Numbered from the stretch's first letter, positions 33,244 to 42,748 are shown. The stretch: DNA of 64,000 nt from Streptomyces qaidamensis (GCF_001611795.1 NZ_CP015098.1:1922001-1986000); one strand, 5' to 3'. Numbers and translations: made by a program. The notes: generated by a model from the sequence alone, not told the origin.

Positions 33244-34398
33244 TCAGAACGCCGAGACGCCGGTCAGCGCCCGCCCGATGACCAGCTTCTGGATCTGGCT
33301 CGTGCCCTCGTAGAGGGTCATGACGCGGGCGTCCCGCAGCAGCTTGCCCGCCGGGTACTCGTCGATGTAGCCGTAGCCGCCGAACACCTGGAGCGCGTTG
33401 TTGGCGGCGCGGACGGCGGCCTCCGAGGCGAACAGTTTGGCCTTGGACGACTCGACGGCGAACGGCTGCCCCCGGTCGATCAGGTCGGCGACCCGCCAGG
33501 TGAGCAGGCGCGCGGCGTCCACGTCGAGGGCGATGTCGCTGAGCAGCTCCTGGACCAGCTGGTGATGGGCGATGGTCCTGCCGAACTGCTCGCGCTCCCC
33601 CGCGTAGCGCACGGCCGCGTCGAGGGCGGCCTGGGCTATGCCGACACAGCCCGCTGCGACCGACATCCGGCCCTTGGCGAGAGCCGACATGGCGATGGAG
33701 AAGCCCTTGCCCTCCTCCCCCAGCAGGGCGGAGGCCGGCACGCGTACGTCTTCCAGGGCGAGTTCGGCCGTGGCCTGGCCGCGCAGCCCGAGCTTGCCGT
33801 GGATGGTGCGGCGGGTCAGGCCGGGCGTCTCGGCCGGGACGAGAAAGGCGGAGACGCCCTTGTGGCCCGGGGCGTCCGTGGAGCGGGCGAAGAGCAGGAC
33901 GACGTCGGCCCAGGTGCCGTTGGTGATGAACGTCTTGGTGCCGTTGAGGACGTAGTCGTCGCCGTCCCGTACGGCCCGGGTCACCAGGTTGCCCGCGTCC
34001 GAGCCCGTGCCCGGCTCGGTCAGGCCGAAGCAGCCGATCGACGCGCCGGAGGTCAGCCCGGGCAGCCAGCGCCGCTTCTGCTCCTCGCTCCCCCAGGCGG
34101 CGACGGTCTTGGCGACCAGCCCGAGGGAGACGGAGACGATGCCGCGCACGGACGAGTCGCCCCGGCCCAGCTCCTCCGTGACCAGGCAGTACGCAAGGTG
34201 GTCACCCCCGGAGCCGCCGTACTCCTCGTCGATCGTCAGGCCCAGGAAACCGACCTCCCCGAGCTTCTTGACGATCGCCCGGTCGACCTCCTCGGCGCGG
34301 TCCCAGGCGATGACGTGCGGGGTGATCTCGCGCTCCACGAAGTCCCGCGCGAGCTGCCGGACAGCGCTCTGCTCCTCGCTGAGCTCCAGATTCACCAC
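33244..34398 (-). CDS. Acyl-CoA dehydrogenase
   Basis: 384 aa, a standard length. GTG start (34398 or 34395). FGLTEPGTGSDAGN and KTFITNGTWADV form the flavin/substrate site; the C-terminal REQFGRTIAHHQLVQELLSD and FGGYGYIDEYPAGKLLRDARVMTLYEGTSQ-type block (split here) carries the catalytic base Glu in YEGTSQIQ. Oxidises short/medium acyl-CoA. Divergent from a TetR gene, with a palindromic operator between them. Confidence 0.94.
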   Translation of the reverse strand: MVNLELSEEQSAVRQLARDFVEREITPHVIAWDRAEEVDRAIVKKLGEVGFLGLTIDEEYGGSGGDHLAYCLVTEELGRGDSSVRGIVSVSLGLVAKTVAAWGSEEQKRRWLPGLTSGASIGCFGLTEPGTGSDAGNLVTRAVRDGDDYVLNGTKTFITNGTWADVVLLFARSTDAPGHKGVSAFLVPAETPGLTRRTIHGKLGLRGQATAELALEDVRVPASALLGEEGKGFSIAMSALAKGRMSVAAGCVGIAQAALDAAVRYAGEREQFGRTIAHHQLVQELLSDIALDVDAARLLTWRVADLIDRGQPFAVESSKAKLFASEAAVRAANNALQVFGGYGYIDEYPAGKLLRDARVMTLYEGTSQIQKLVIGRALTGVSAF

Positions 34399-34426
34399 AG
34401 GTCACCCCATTGAAAGCCGGACATTT

Positions 34427-34445
34427 AAATTAGCACTGCTAGTTT
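34427..34445. promoter_or_regulatory. TetR operator, AAA-TAGC-TAGTTT family (site 1)
   Basis: AAATTAGCACTGCTAGTTT, palindromic around 34436 except for one symmetric pair. It lies between the divergent acyl-CoA dehydrogenase and tetR genes. A 19-mer matching it at 14 positions and with the same symmetry precedes the aldehyde dehydrogenase operon at 41162-41180. Confidence 0.7.
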
Positions 34446-34461
34446 ACAGCGTAGCCCTACT

Positions 34462-35112
34462 ATGTGCGCCATGGCCCGACCGCGCAAGCCCCTGCTCAGC
34501 ACCGACCGGATCGTCGAGGCGGCCCGCGCGCTCGTGGACGCGGAGGGTCTGGCCGCCGTCTCCACACGGCGGCTCGCCGCCGAACTGGGGGTCAGCGGGC
34601 CCTCTCTGTACAACCACTTCCGCACCAAGGACGAGATCCTGGAGGCGGTCGCCGACTCGGTGAGCGGCCAGGTGGACCTGTCGATGTTCCAGGACGGCCG
34701 GGACTGGCGGACCGCGCTGCACGACTGGGCCGTCTCCTACCGGGCCGCCCTGCGCGACCACCCGAACATCGTCCCGGTGCTGGCCCGCGGCCCCGGCCGC
34801 CGCCCGGCCGGACTGCGCCTGGCGGACGCCGTCTACGGCGCGATGGTCGCCGCGGGATGGCCGCCCGCGCAGGCCACGTCCATCGGCGCGCTGATGCGCT
34901 ACTTCGTGATGGGCTCCGCCCTCGGCTCCTTCGCCGGGGGATTCGTGGACGACGCGAGCGCCTACGACCCCGCCGACTACCCCCATCTCCAGCAGGCCCA
35001 CCTCCTCGCCGAGCAGCAGGAGAAGATCGACGAGCGCGCCTTCGAGACCGGTCTGACGGCCCTGCTGGACGGGCTGGCGCGGCAGTACGAGCAGGTGCGG
35101 CGTACGGCGTAG
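34462..35112 (+). CDS. TetR-family regulator
   Basis: 216 aa from ATG 34462; ATG 34471 (MARPRKP) is an equally good start. HTH region LVDAEGLAAVSTRRLAAELG and SGPSLYNHFRTKDEILEAV, with a TetR_C-type helical ligand domain. The operator 17 bp upstream and the divergent acyl-CoA dehydrogenase indicate autoregulation plus control of that gene; the same operator type 6.7 kb away suggests the ALDH/ADH operon is also a target. Confidence 0.9.
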   Translation: MCAMARPRKPLLSTDRIVEAARALVDAEGLAAVSTRRLAAELGVSGPSLYNHFRTKDEILEAVADSVSGQVDLSMFQDGRDWRTALHDWAVSYRAALRDHPNIVPVLARGPGRRPAGLRLADAVYGAMVAAGWPPAQATSIGALMRYFVMGSALGSFAGGFVDDASAYDPADYPHLQQAHLLAEQQEKIDERAFETGLTALLDGLARQYEQVRRTA

Positions 35113-35158
35113 CGACGCTTCGGCGACCGCCGAACCGTCCGTGTCCCATGCTGGGGAC

Positions 35159-35869
35159 ATGACGACGAGGGATCCCCGGGCCACGGCCCTGGCCCGGTTC
35201 GCCGCGCTGTTCGCGGACGAGACCCGGGCCGCCTGCCTGCTGGCGCTGCTCGACGGCCGGGCCTGGACCGCGGGCGAGCTGGCACGGCACGCGGGGGTGG
35301 CCGCCTCGACGCTGAGCGAGCACCTGGGCCGGCTCGTCACGGGTGGGCTGCTCACCGAGGATCGGCAGGGCCGGCACCGCTACGTCCGGCTGGCCGACGC
35401 CCGGATCGCCCAGCTGGTGGAGGATCTCGCCTCCCAGGTCCCGCCGGGCACCGCCGTACGGCCGCGGAACCTGCGGGAGTCGAACGCAGGGTCGGCGATG
35501 GCCCGGGGCCGCACGTGTTACGACCATCTCGCCGGGCGGCTCGGCATCGCGGTCACCGACGCGCTGACGGCCCGCGGGCTGCTGCAGCAGGAGACGGGGT
35601 TCGCGCTCACCGACGCGGGGACGGCGTGGTTCGTCTCGGCCGGTATCGCCCTCGACCGGCAGAGTCGGCGGCCGCTCGCCCGGGCCTGTCTCGACTGGAC
35701 CGAACGCCGGCCCCATCTCGCGGGCGTCGCGGGCGCGGCGCTGTGCCGGCACGCCCTGGACACGGGCTGGTGCGTGCGCATCGGCTCGGAACGGGCCGTG
35801 AAGGTGACGGCGGCCGGCGAGCGCGCCCTGTGGGACCTGCTGGGGGTGGAGGCGATGGCGTTGCGGTAG
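35159..35869 (+). CDS. ArsR-type winged-helix regulator
   Basis: 236 aa. N-terminal ArsR fold (FAALFADETRAACLLALLDG; ELARHAGVAASTLSEHLGRL; the wing DRQGRHRYVRLAD), without the metal-binding CxC motif. A C-terminal domain of ~130 residues follows, with several Cys and His (GRTCYDHLAGRLG; GAALCRHALDTGWCVRIG), as in ArsR proteins annotated as DNA-binding thiol or ligand sensors. The ligand is unknown. Target probably itself or the nearby EamA exporter. Confidence 0.85.
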   Translation: MTTRDPRATALARFAALFADETRAACLLALLDGRAWTAGELARHAGVAASTLSEHLGRLVTGGLLTEDRQGRHRYVRLADARIAQLVEDLASQVPPGTAVRPRNLRESNAGSAMARGRTCYDHLAGRLGIAVTDALTARGLLQQETGFALTDAGTAWFVSAGIALDRQSRRPLARACLDWTERRPHLAGVAGAALCRHALDTGWCVRIGSERAVKVTAAGERALWDLLGVEAMALR

Positions 35870-35933
35870 CCGCGCACGCCGCCCCTCCGACCGGGCACTG
35901 CGCCCTGGGACCGCGCCCGGCACTTCCTACCCG

Positions 35934-36038
35934 GCACGACACCCCGGCCAACCCGCACCGCACCCATCCGACCCAGCACGACACCCCGGCCAACCCGCAC
36001 CGCACCCATCCGACCCAGCACGACACCCCGGCCAACCC
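35934..36038. repeat. 42-bp direct repeat, 2.5 copies
   Basis: Copies start at 35934, 35976 and 36018; the third breaks off after about 21 bp. Each begins GCACGACACCCCGGCCAACC. It fills much of the 254-bp gap between the ArsR and EamA genes. The period is a multiple of three, so the reading frame through it stays open, but the translation is low complexity and I treat it as noncoding. Confidence 0.85.
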
Positions 36039-36123
36039 GGCACGGCGCCCCTGCGGCCGCGCAAGGCGCCCCCGTCCGAAATCCGCGAGCCTTCGGGGCC
36101 CTTCCCCTCCTAGCCTCTGGAGC

Positions 36124-37089
36124 ATGATGTCGAACAACTCCCCGTCCCGTCCCGGCCGCCGGGCGGAGCTGCTCGCCGCCGGCGCGGCGGCGGTCACCGT
36201 CGTGCTGTGGGCGTCCGCCTTCGTCTCGATCCGCAGCGCCGGTGACGCGTACTCACCCGGCGCGCTGGCGCTCGGGCGGCTGCTGGCCGGGGCGCTGACG
36301 CTGGGGGTGATCTGCCTGCTGCGGCGGGAAGGGGTGCCGCCGCGCTCGGCCTGGCGCGGGATCGCGATATCGGGAGTGCTGTGGTTCGGCTTCTACATGG
36401 TCGCCCTCAACTGGGGCGAGCAGCAGGTCGACGCGGGTACGGCCGCCCTGGTCGTGAACACCGGGCCGATCCTGATCGCGCTGCTCGGTGCCCGGCTGCT
36501 CGGCGACCCGATGCCGCCGCGGCTGCTGGCGGGGATGGCCGTGTCGTTCGCCGGAGCCGTGACGGTGGGCCTGTCGATGTCGGGCGAGGGCGGGTCCTCG
36601 GTGCTCGGGGTGGTGCTGTGCCTGCTGGCGGCGATCGCGTACGCCGGTGGCGTCGTGGCGCAGAAGCCGGCGCTGGGCTCGGCGAGCCCCTTGCAGGTGA
36701 CGACGTTCGGGTGCCTGGTCGGCGCGGTGCTGTGCCTGCCGTTCGCGGGGCAGCTCGTCCAGGAGGCCGGTGACGCCCCGGCTTCCGCGACGCTCAACAT
36801 GCTCTACCTGGGCGTCTTCCCGACCGCCCTCGCCTTCACGACGTGGGCGTACGCGCTGTCCCGGACGACCGCGAGCCGGATGGGCGCGACGACGTACGCG
36901 GCGCCCGCACTGGTCGTCCTGATGTCGTGGCTGTTCCTCGGCGAGGTACCGGGGCTGCTCACGCTGGTGGGCGGGGTGCTGTGCCTGGCCGGGGTGGCGG
37001 TGTCGCGGTCGCGGGCCGCGGCCCGGAACGCGGCTCCGGGAGCGGTTCCGGAGCCGCGGTCCGAGCAGGCCGGGGACTCAGCTCGTTGA
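36124..37089 (+). CDS. EamA-family (DMT) metabolite exporter
   Basis: 321 aa with ten hydrophobic segments in two EamA repeats (first ending near GLSMSGEGG, second from VLGVVLCLLAAIAYAGG). AFTTWAYALSRTTASRMGA is the usual second-repeat landmark. Start ATG 36124 or 36127. Exports amino acids or other metabolites; substrate unknown. Overlaps the convergent MFS gene by 12 bp at the stop codons. Confidence 0.9.
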   Translation: MMSNNSPSRPGRRAELLAAGAAAVTVVLWASAFVSIRSAGDAYSPGALALGRLLAGALTLGVICLLRREGVPPRSAWRGIAISGVLWFGFYMVALNWGEQQVDAGTAALVVNTGPILIALLGARLLGDPMPPRLLAGMAVSFAGAVTVGLSMSGEGGSSVLGVVLCLLAAIAYAGGVVAQKPALGSASPLQVTTFGCLVGAVLCLPFAGQLVQEAGDAPASATLNMLYLGVFPTALAFTTWAYALSRTTASRMGATTYAAPALVVLMSWLFLGEVPGLLTLVGGVLCLAGVAVSRSRAAARNAAPGAVPEPRSEQAGDSAR

Positions 37090-38439
37090 CCCGGCCTTCG
37101 TCTCCGGCCCGGTCTGTGCCTCCGCCGCACGTGCCCGGTCCGCGAGGATCTTGATCGACATCAGTGCGATCACCGAGAGCACGATGATGTACCCGGACAC
37201 GGCCATCGACGTGCCCGTCGCCTCCAGGAGCAGCACCATCATGAAGGGCGCGAGCCCGCCGCCCGCGACGGCCGCGATCTGGTAGCCGAGGGAGGCGCCG
37301 GTGTAGCGCATCTCGGGCGTGAACAGCTCGGCGAACAGGGCGGCCTGGGGGCCGTACATGATGCTCAGGAAGCAGCTGGCGACGAACGTGCCGACCGCGA
37401 GCCACAGCAGTGATCCGGTGTCGATCAGCAGGAAGAGCGGTACGGCCCACAGCGCGATGCCCACGGCACCGAGGGCGTAGATGCGGATGCGGCCGACGCG
37501 GTCGGAGAGCGCGGCGGAGGCCGGGATCAGCACCAGCTGGGTGAGGCTGACGCAGAGCGAGACGGTGAGCACCGCGCTCTTCTTCATGTCCAGCTCGCGG
37601 GTCGTGTAGTCGAGGACGCCGGTGATGAGGATGTAGAAGGTGGCGGTGTTCACGGCGAAGGAGCCGCCGGCCAGGAACACCGTGCCCAGGTGGCCGCGCA
37701 GGATCGTACGCAGGGGCGAGTTCTGCTCGGACTTCTCCTTCTCGGCGAGCGCCCGTTCGGCCTCCCGGAACGCCGGGGTCTCCTCGACGCGCGTGTGGAT
37801 GTACCAGGCGAGCCCCAGGACCAGCAGGCCGACCAGGAACGGCACGCGCCAGCCCCAGGACGCGAACGCCGAGTCGGTGGTGAGGGCGCCGGCCAGCAGG
37901 AAGACGGTGTTGGCGGTGACCACGCCGATGGGGACGCCGAGCTGGACGACGCTGCCGTAGACGCCGCGCTTGCCCTCCGGGGCGTACTCGGTGGCCAGGA
38001 GCATCGCGCCGCCCCACTGGGCGCCGACGGCGACGCCCTGGGCGACGCGCAGCAGGACGAGCAGGATCGGGGCGGCGACGCCGATGGTTTCGTAGGTGGG
38101 CAGCAGGCCGATGCCGGTGGTGGCGACGCCCATCAGGGTGAGCGCGAGGACGAGCATCGGCTTGCGGCCGCGCTTGTCGCCGAGGTGTCCGGCGACGATG
38201 CCGCCGATGGGCCGGGCGAGGAAGCCGACGGCGAAGGTGGCGAACGAGGCGAGGACGCCTGCCGTGGTGCTGCCGGCGGGGAAGTAGAGGTCGCCGAGCA
38301 CGAGGGCGGCGGCGATGCCGAAGACGAAGTAGTCGTACCACTCGACGGCCGAGGCGAGCGCCGCCGCGGTGGCCACGCGACGGCGGTTGCCGACGGCGGG
38401 CGTGGTCGTGGCGGGCTGAGCGGAAGGTGCCGTGTCCAT
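37078..38439 (-). CDS. MFS transporter of the metabolite:H+ symporter (MHS) type
   Basis: 453 aa from ATG 38439, preferred over GTG 38448 because the GGAG site is correctly spaced only for the ATG. Twelve membrane segments; ASAVEWYDYFVFG and RPIGGIVAGHLGDKRGRK are hallmarks of the MHS (ShiA/ProP) family, which imports carboxylates, betaines or shikimate. A weak ACCGACCGGT-like operator lies about 65 bp upstream. Confidence 0.92.
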   Translation of the reverse strand: MDTAPSAQPATTTPAVGNRRRVATAAALASAVEWYDYFVFGIAAALVLGDLYFPAGSTTAGVLASFATFAVGFLARPIGGIVAGHLGDKRGRKPMLVLALTLMGVATTGIGLLPTYETIGVAAPILLVLLRVAQGVAVGAQWGGAMLLATEYAPEGKRGVYGSVVQLGVPIGVVTANTVFLLAGALTTDSAFASWGWRVPFLVGLLVLGLAWYIHTRVEETPAFREAERALAEKEKSEQNSPLRTILRGHLGTVFLAGGSFAVNTATFYILITGVLDYTTRELDMKKSAVLTVSLCVSLTQLVLIPASAALSDRVGRIRIYALGAVGIALWAVPLFLLIDTGSLLWLAVGTFVASCFLSIMYGPQAALFAELFTPEMRYTGASLGYQIAAVAGGGLAPFMMVLLLEATGTSMAVSGYIIVLSVIALMSIKILADRARAAEAQTGPETKAGSTS

Positions 38440-38502
38440 GCGGTGCACGCTCCGGGGGGTGCGGGGGACGGAACGGGGGGTGGCTTGAGTTCCGGGGAAC
38501 GT

Positions 38503-38518
38503 ACTGACCGGACGGTAT
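38503..38518. promoter_or_regulatory. Weak member of the ACCGACCGGT operator family (site D)
   Basis: ACTGACCGGACGGTAT; the complement ATACCGTCCGGTCAGT differs from the family consensus at the centre and one arm. Positioned upstream of the MHS transporter gene. Offered as a candidate only. Confidence 0.35.
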
Positions 38519-38591
38519 GTACGTCAACGGGTCGCGCACCAGGACTTTTGCCTGTACTTGGCATTGACCACGGGCCCGGGCATGCCGAAGA

Positions 38592-38614
38592 CCCCGGCCG
38601 CGCGGGGGCCGGGG
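38592..38614 (-). terminator. Terminator of the ALDH-ADH operon
   Basis: CCCCGGCC (38592-38599) and GGCCGGGG (38607-38614) form an 8-bp perfect stem with a 7-nt loop, 17 nt downstream of the alcohol dehydrogenase stop. Confidence 0.75.
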
Positions 38615-38631
38615 TACCGGACGATTCGGGC

Positions 38632-39714
38632 CTAGAAGACGACCAGGGCCCGGCCGCCCTTGCCCGCCAGCATGTTCTCGAAGGCCGCCGGAATGCCGTC
38701 CAGGGAGATGTGTTCCGTCACCAGCGCGCTCAGGTCGAGGCGGCCCGCCCGGATGTGTTCGGCCAGGACGGGGAGGTCCCGGGCCGGGTCGGAGTTGCCG
38801 TAGACGCAGCCGGAGAGGGTGCGGCCCCAGTGGAAGATCTCCAGGGCGTTGAAGGTGACCTGCTGGTCCTTGCCGCCGATGCCGACGACCGTGGTGCGGC
38901 CGCCGCGGCGGGTGGAGTCCCAGGCCGTGCGGATGGTGACCGCGCGGCCGGCGCACTCCACGGCGACGTCGACGCCCTGCTTGCCGGTGAGGCCGCGGAT
39001 CTCGCGGGCGGTGGTGTCGGAGGCGACGACGTAGTCGGTGGCGCCGGCCGCCTTGGCCAGTTCCTCCTTCTCGGCGGACACGTCCACCGCGACGATCTTC
39101 GAGGCACCCGCGATCCGGGCGGCCTGGAGGGCGGCGAGGCCCACTCCCCCGACGCCGAACACCGCGACGGTCTCACCCCGCCGGACCCGGGCCGAGTGGT
39201 GGACGGCGCCGTAGCCGGTGAGGACGGCGCAGCCGAGCAGGGCCGCGTCGGTGAGCGGGACGCCGTCGGGGACGGGCAGCACGCAGGAGGCGTAGACGAC
39301 CGTCTCCTCGGCGAACGCGGCGACGTTCAGGCCGGGGTGGAGGTCGGTGCCGTCCGTGGTGCGGGCGTAGACGTCGGCGGCGCCGCTGAGGGCGTTGGCG
39401 CACAGCCACACCTCGCCGAGCGAGCAGGCGTGGCAGGCGCCGCAGGAGGGGGCCCAGTTGAGGACGACGCCGTCGCCGGGTGAGACATGGTCGACGCCCT
39501 CCCCGACGGAGACGACCGTGCCGGCACCCTCGTGCCCGAGGACGGCCGGGACGGGCACGCGCATGGTGCCGTCGGACAGGGACAGGTCGGAGTGGCAGAC
39601 CCCGGCGGCGGCGAGCCGGACGCGGACCTGGCCGGGCCCGGGGTCGGGCAGGTCGATGCCGGTGATCTCCAGCGGGGAGCCGATGGCGGGCAGGACGGCG
39701 GCGCGGACAGCCAT
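38632..39714 (-). CDS. Zinc-dependent class III-type alcohol dehydrogenase
   Basis: 360 aa from ATG 39714. Catalytic zinc: Cys40 (GVCHSD) and His61-Glu62; structural zinc: Cys91, Cys94, Cys97, Cys105; Rossmann motif GVGGVG. Close to the mycothiol/glutathione-type or benzyl-alcohol dehydrogenase group of actinobacteria. It starts 19 bp after the aldehyde dehydrogenase stop, so the two form an alcohol -> aldehyde -> acid pathway. Confidence 0.93.
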   Translation of the reverse strand: MAVRAAVLPAIGSPLEITGIDLPDPGPGQVRVRLAAAGVCHSDLSLSDGTMRVPVPAVLGHEGAGTVVSVGEGVDHVSPGDGVVLNWAPSCGACHACSLGEVWLCANALSGAADVYARTTDGTDLHPGLNVAAFAEETVVYASCVLPVPDGVPLTDAALLGCAVLTGYGAVHHSARVRRGETVAVFGVGGVGLAALQAARIAGASKIVAVDVSAEKEELAKAAGATDYVVASDTTAREIRGLTGKQGVDVAVECAGRAVTIRTAWDSTRRGGRTTVVGIGGKDQQVTFNALEIFHWGRTLSGCVYGNSDPARDLPVLAEHIRAGRLDLSALVTEHISLDGIPAAFENMLAGKGGRALVVF

Positions 39715-39733
39715 GACGGAAGGGACTCCCTGA

Positions 39734-41122
39734 CTAGAACTGGAGGGACTTGGTCTGGAGGTACTCGGCCAGTCCGTGCACGCCGAGTTCGCGGCCCACA
39801 CCCGACTGCTTGTAGCCGCCGAAAGGCGCGAGGGGGTTGAAGCGACCGCCGTTGATGTCGACCTGGCCGGTCTCCATCCGGCGCGCGAACGCCACCGCCT
39901 CGGCCTCGTCGCCGGCCCAGACGGCGCCGGCCAGGCCGTACACCGTGCCGTTGGCGATGCGCAGGGCGTCGTCCTCGTCCTCGTACTTCAGGATCGACAG
40001 GACCGGGCCGAAGATTTCCTCCTGCGCGATGGTCATGTCCTCGGTGACGTCGGCGAAGACGGTCGGGCTGACGAAGTAGCCCTGTTCGCGGGGGGCTTCG
40101 GGACCGCCGGCGACCAGGCGGGCGCCCTCGGCGACGCCCTTCTCGATGTAGCCGCGCACCCGGTCCTGCTGCTTGGCGTTGACGACCGGGCCGATGCGGT
40201 CGCCGTACTTGGCGGCGGCGGCAGCGGCGAGTTCGACGGCTTCGTCGTACCGGTCGCGGTGGACGAGCATCCGGGTCCAGGCGCTGCAGGTCTGCCCGGA
40301 GTTGGACATGACGTTGGCGACCCCGACGTTGACCGCCTTGGCCAGGTCGGCGCTCGGGAGGATGACGTTGGCGGACTTGCCGCCCAGTTCGAGGGCGACC
40401 TTCTTGACCTGCCCGGCGGCGACCGCGGCGATCTGCCGGCCCACGGCGGTGGAGCCGGTGAAGGAGACCAGGTCGACGCCGGGGTGCTCGGCGAGGGCCT
40501 GTCCCGCGACCGGGCCGAGGCCGGTGACCAGGTTGAAGACGCCCGCCGGGAGCCCGGCCTCGTGCACCGCGTCGGCGAACAGCCGGGCGACCAGCGGGGT
40601 GTCCTCGGCGGGCTTCACCACGACCGTGCAGCCGGCCGCGAGGGCCGGGGCGACCTTGGCGACGATCTGGTGCAGCGGGTAGTTCCAGGGCGTGATCGCG
40701 GCCACGACACCGATCGGTTCGTGGTGCACGACCGAGTTGCCGGTCTTCTCCTCGAAGGCGTACGCGGCCGCCAGTTCGGCGTACGAGCCCGCCACCGCGA
40801 TCGGCACGCCCGCGTGGACGGCCTGCGAGAACTTCAGCGGCGAGCCGAGCTCGGCCGTGACGGTCTCGGCGATCTCGTCGGCTCGGGTCACGAGCACGTC
40901 CCGCAGGGCGGCCAGACGCGCCGCGCGCTCGGCGGGCGGGGTCGCGGCCCAGTCCGGCAGGGCGGCGCGGGCGGCCCGTACGGCGGCGTCGACGTCCTCG
41001 GCGGTACCGGCCGGGACCGTGCCGATGACCTGCTCGTCGACCGGGTTCACGACCTCGATCACGTCCTGGCCGGCGGCGGGGCGCCAGGCACCCTCGATGT
41101 ACATGCCGTCGTATGCCTTCAT
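39734..41122 (-). CDS. NAD(P)-dependent aldehyde dehydrogenase
   Basis: 462 aa from ATG 41122 (GAGGAAG upstream). Catalytic Glu245 (LELGGKS) and Cys279 (SGQTCSAW); cofactor motif [19 protein letters not shown]. Normal length. First gene of the operon with the alcohol dehydrogenase, under an operator at 41162-41180 that matches the one between tetR (34462) and the acyl-CoA dehydrogenase. Confidence 0.95.
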   Translation of the reverse strand: MKAYDGMYIEGAWRPAAGQDVIEVVNPVDEQVIGTVPAGTAEDVDAAVRAARAALPDWAATPPAERAARLAALRDVLVTRADEIAETVTAELGSPLKFSQAVHAGVPIAVAGSYAELAAAYAFEEKTGNSVVHHEPIGVVAAITPWNYPLHQIVAKVAPALAAGCTVVVKPAEDTPLVARLFADAVHEAGLPAGVFNLVTGLGPVAGQALAEHPGVDLVSFTGSTAVGRQIAAVAAGQVKKVALELGGKSANVILPSADLAKAVNVGVANVMSNSGQTCSAWTRMLVHRDRYDEAVELAAAAAAKYGDRIGPVVNAKQQDRVRGYIEKGVAEGARLVAGGPEAPREQGYFVSPTVFADVTEDMTIAQEEIFGPVLSILKYEDEDDALRIANGTVYGLAGAVWAGDEAEAVAFARRMETGQVDINGGRFNPLAPFGGYKQSGVGRELGVHGLAEYLQTKSLQF

Positions 41123-41161
41123 CGCGCTTCCTCCGGGGCGGGGCGTCATCGTCCGACACAT

Positions 41162-41180
41162 AAACTAGCGACGATAGTTT
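41162..41180. promoter_or_regulatory. TetR operator, AAA-TAGC-TAGTTT family (site 2)
   Basis: AAACTAGCGACGATAGTTT, palindromic around 41171 except one pair, 39 bp upstream of the aldehyde dehydrogenase ATG. Same length and arms as site 1 at 34427-34445. Confidence 0.7.
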
Positions 41181-41243
41181 TCTGGCGCCAGACACCACCG
41201 GTCATCAGAGCACGCGGACGGCCACGTCCCGATGTGCCGCTCC

Positions 41244-42578
41244 TCACTCCCCCAGGTCGGGCAGGCGGTCCGGGTGCGGACAGATCCGGTCGCCGTGCTG
41301 GTCGAAGACGAAGAGGTGGGCGAGGTCCACGAGGAGCGGTACCTGCATGCCGTGCCGGAGGGCCAGGTCCGGGGTGGTACGGACGATGAGATCGCCGGGC
41401 AGGCGCGCGTCGGCGGTCGCGGGGGCGGCGGCCTCCGGGTGGTCCAGGGCGATCACGGGTCCGGCCCGCCCTGCCCCTGACCGCTCCCGGAGCCTCGTGA
41501 GGACCGAGCCGTCGCGGCGGCGGCGCCGGGCGGGGCGGCCGGGCCGGGGGCGTGGGGCTTCCAGGTCGGGGACGACGGCGGGGCTGGAGCCGGTGCTGAA
41601 GTGGACCAGGATCTCGTGCCCCTGGAACTCCACGTGCTCGACCAGGCCGGTGATCGGCACCTCGCCGGGGCGGGCCGCGCTGTGCTTCGCGATCCGGACG
41701 GCCTCCGAGCGCAGACCCACGATGACCTCACGACCCTGCTGGACCCGCAGCAACTGGTGGTCCAGGGAGAGCGGTTCGGGCAGGCGGAGGAACTGCTTGC
41801 CCAGGCTGATGGTCATCGCCCCGTCGAGCGGAGCCCGCACCAGGCCGCGCACCAAATTGATGCGCGGGGTGCCGATGAAGGCCGCGACGAAGACGTTGCG
41901 GGGCAGCGCGTAGACCGCGCGGGGGCTGTCGACCTGCTGGAGGACGCCGCCGCGCAGCACCGCGACCCGGTCGCCGAGCGACATGGCCTCGGCCTGGTCG
42001 TGGGTGACGTAGATCGTGGTGACGCCCAGTTCCCGGGTGAGCCGGGAGATCTCGGCCCGCAGATGGGTGCGGAGTTTGGCGTCGAGGTTGGACAGGGGCT
42101 CGTCCATCAGGAAGGCGGAAGGATGGCGGGCGATGGCCCGGCCCATGGCCACGCGCTGGCGTTCGCCGCCGGAGAGCTGGCCGGGCAGGCGGTCCAGGAG
42201 GTCCTCGATGCCGAGCATGCGGGCGGTGGCGTCGACGCGGGGGCGGGGGTCGGTGCCCGGGGCCTCGATGCGCAGCGGGAAGCCGATGTTGGCGCGGCTC
42301 GTCATGTTCGGGTAGAGGGCGAAGTTCTGGAAGACCATCGCCATGTCCCGGCCGGAGGGCGGCAGGTCGTTGGCGTACTCGCCGTCGAGCAGCAGCTGGC
42401 CCTCGTCGATCTCCTCCAGCCCCGCGATCATCCTGAGCACGGTCGATTTGCCGCAGCCGGACGGCCCGAGCAGCACGAGGAACTCGCCGGGCGAGATGTC
42501 CAGCGACAGCCGGTCCACCACGCGGGGGCCGCGCGGATAGGCCTTGCTCACGTCGTGCAGGGAGATGGCGCGTGTCAT
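41244..42578 (-). CDS. ABC transporter ATP-binding protein, carbohydrate type (MsiK/UgpC-like), orphan
   Basis: 444 aa. Walker A GPSGCGKST at 38-46, Q-loop FQNFALYP, signature LSGGE at 135-139, Walker B FLMDE at 156-160, THDQAEAM H-loop, then the MalK-type C-terminal regulatory domain (IGTPRINLVRG, VGLRSEAVRI). It is longer than MsiK (~378 aa) because of a Pro/Arg-rich insert near residue 350 (PRPRPGRPARRRRRDGS). No permease or binding-protein gene is nearby. In Streptomyces one such ATPase can serve several sugar importers, so a shared role is plausible. Confidence 0.9.
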   Translation of the reverse strand: MTRAISLHDVSKAYPRGPRVVDRLSLDISPGEFLVLLGPSGCGKSTVLRMIAGLEEIDEGQLLLDGEYANDLPPSGRDMAMVFQNFALYPNMTSRANIGFPLRIEAPGTDPRPRVDATARMLGIEDLLDRLPGQLSGGERQRVAMGRAIARHPSAFLMDEPLSNLDAKLRTHLRAEISRLTRELGVTTIYVTHDQAEAMSLGDRVAVLRGGVLQQVDSPRAVYALPRNVFVAAFIGTPRINLVRGLVRAPLDGAMTISLGKQFLRLPEPLSLDHQLLRVQQGREVIVGLRSEAVRIAKHSAARPGEVPITGLVEHVEFQGHEILVHFSTGSSPAVVPDLEAPRPRPGRPARRRRRDGSVLTRLRERSGAGRAGPVIALDHPEAAAPATADARLPGDLIVRTTPDLALRHGMQVPLLVDLAHLFVFDQHGDRICPHPDRLPDLGE

Positions 42579-42748
42579 GAGGTGCCCCCGAGGGGTCTTC
42601 AGGGCGCTGGTGCTCCGCGGTCGGAAGCCCCGTGCGGGTCGTACGGGGCTCTGGGTCACGGAAGTTAACGGACTGTGTGCGGCCTGGGGAAGACACCGGA
42701 CAAGATCGGGGGCTTCGGTCCATCTGGCGAGAAGGCGGACGGCCCGGT

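Noticed and set aside
35515-36123. Extension of the EamA frame upstream through the 42-bp repeats
   Set aside because: The translation is low complexity and overlaps the ArsR gene; the ATG at 36124 gives a normal-length transporter.
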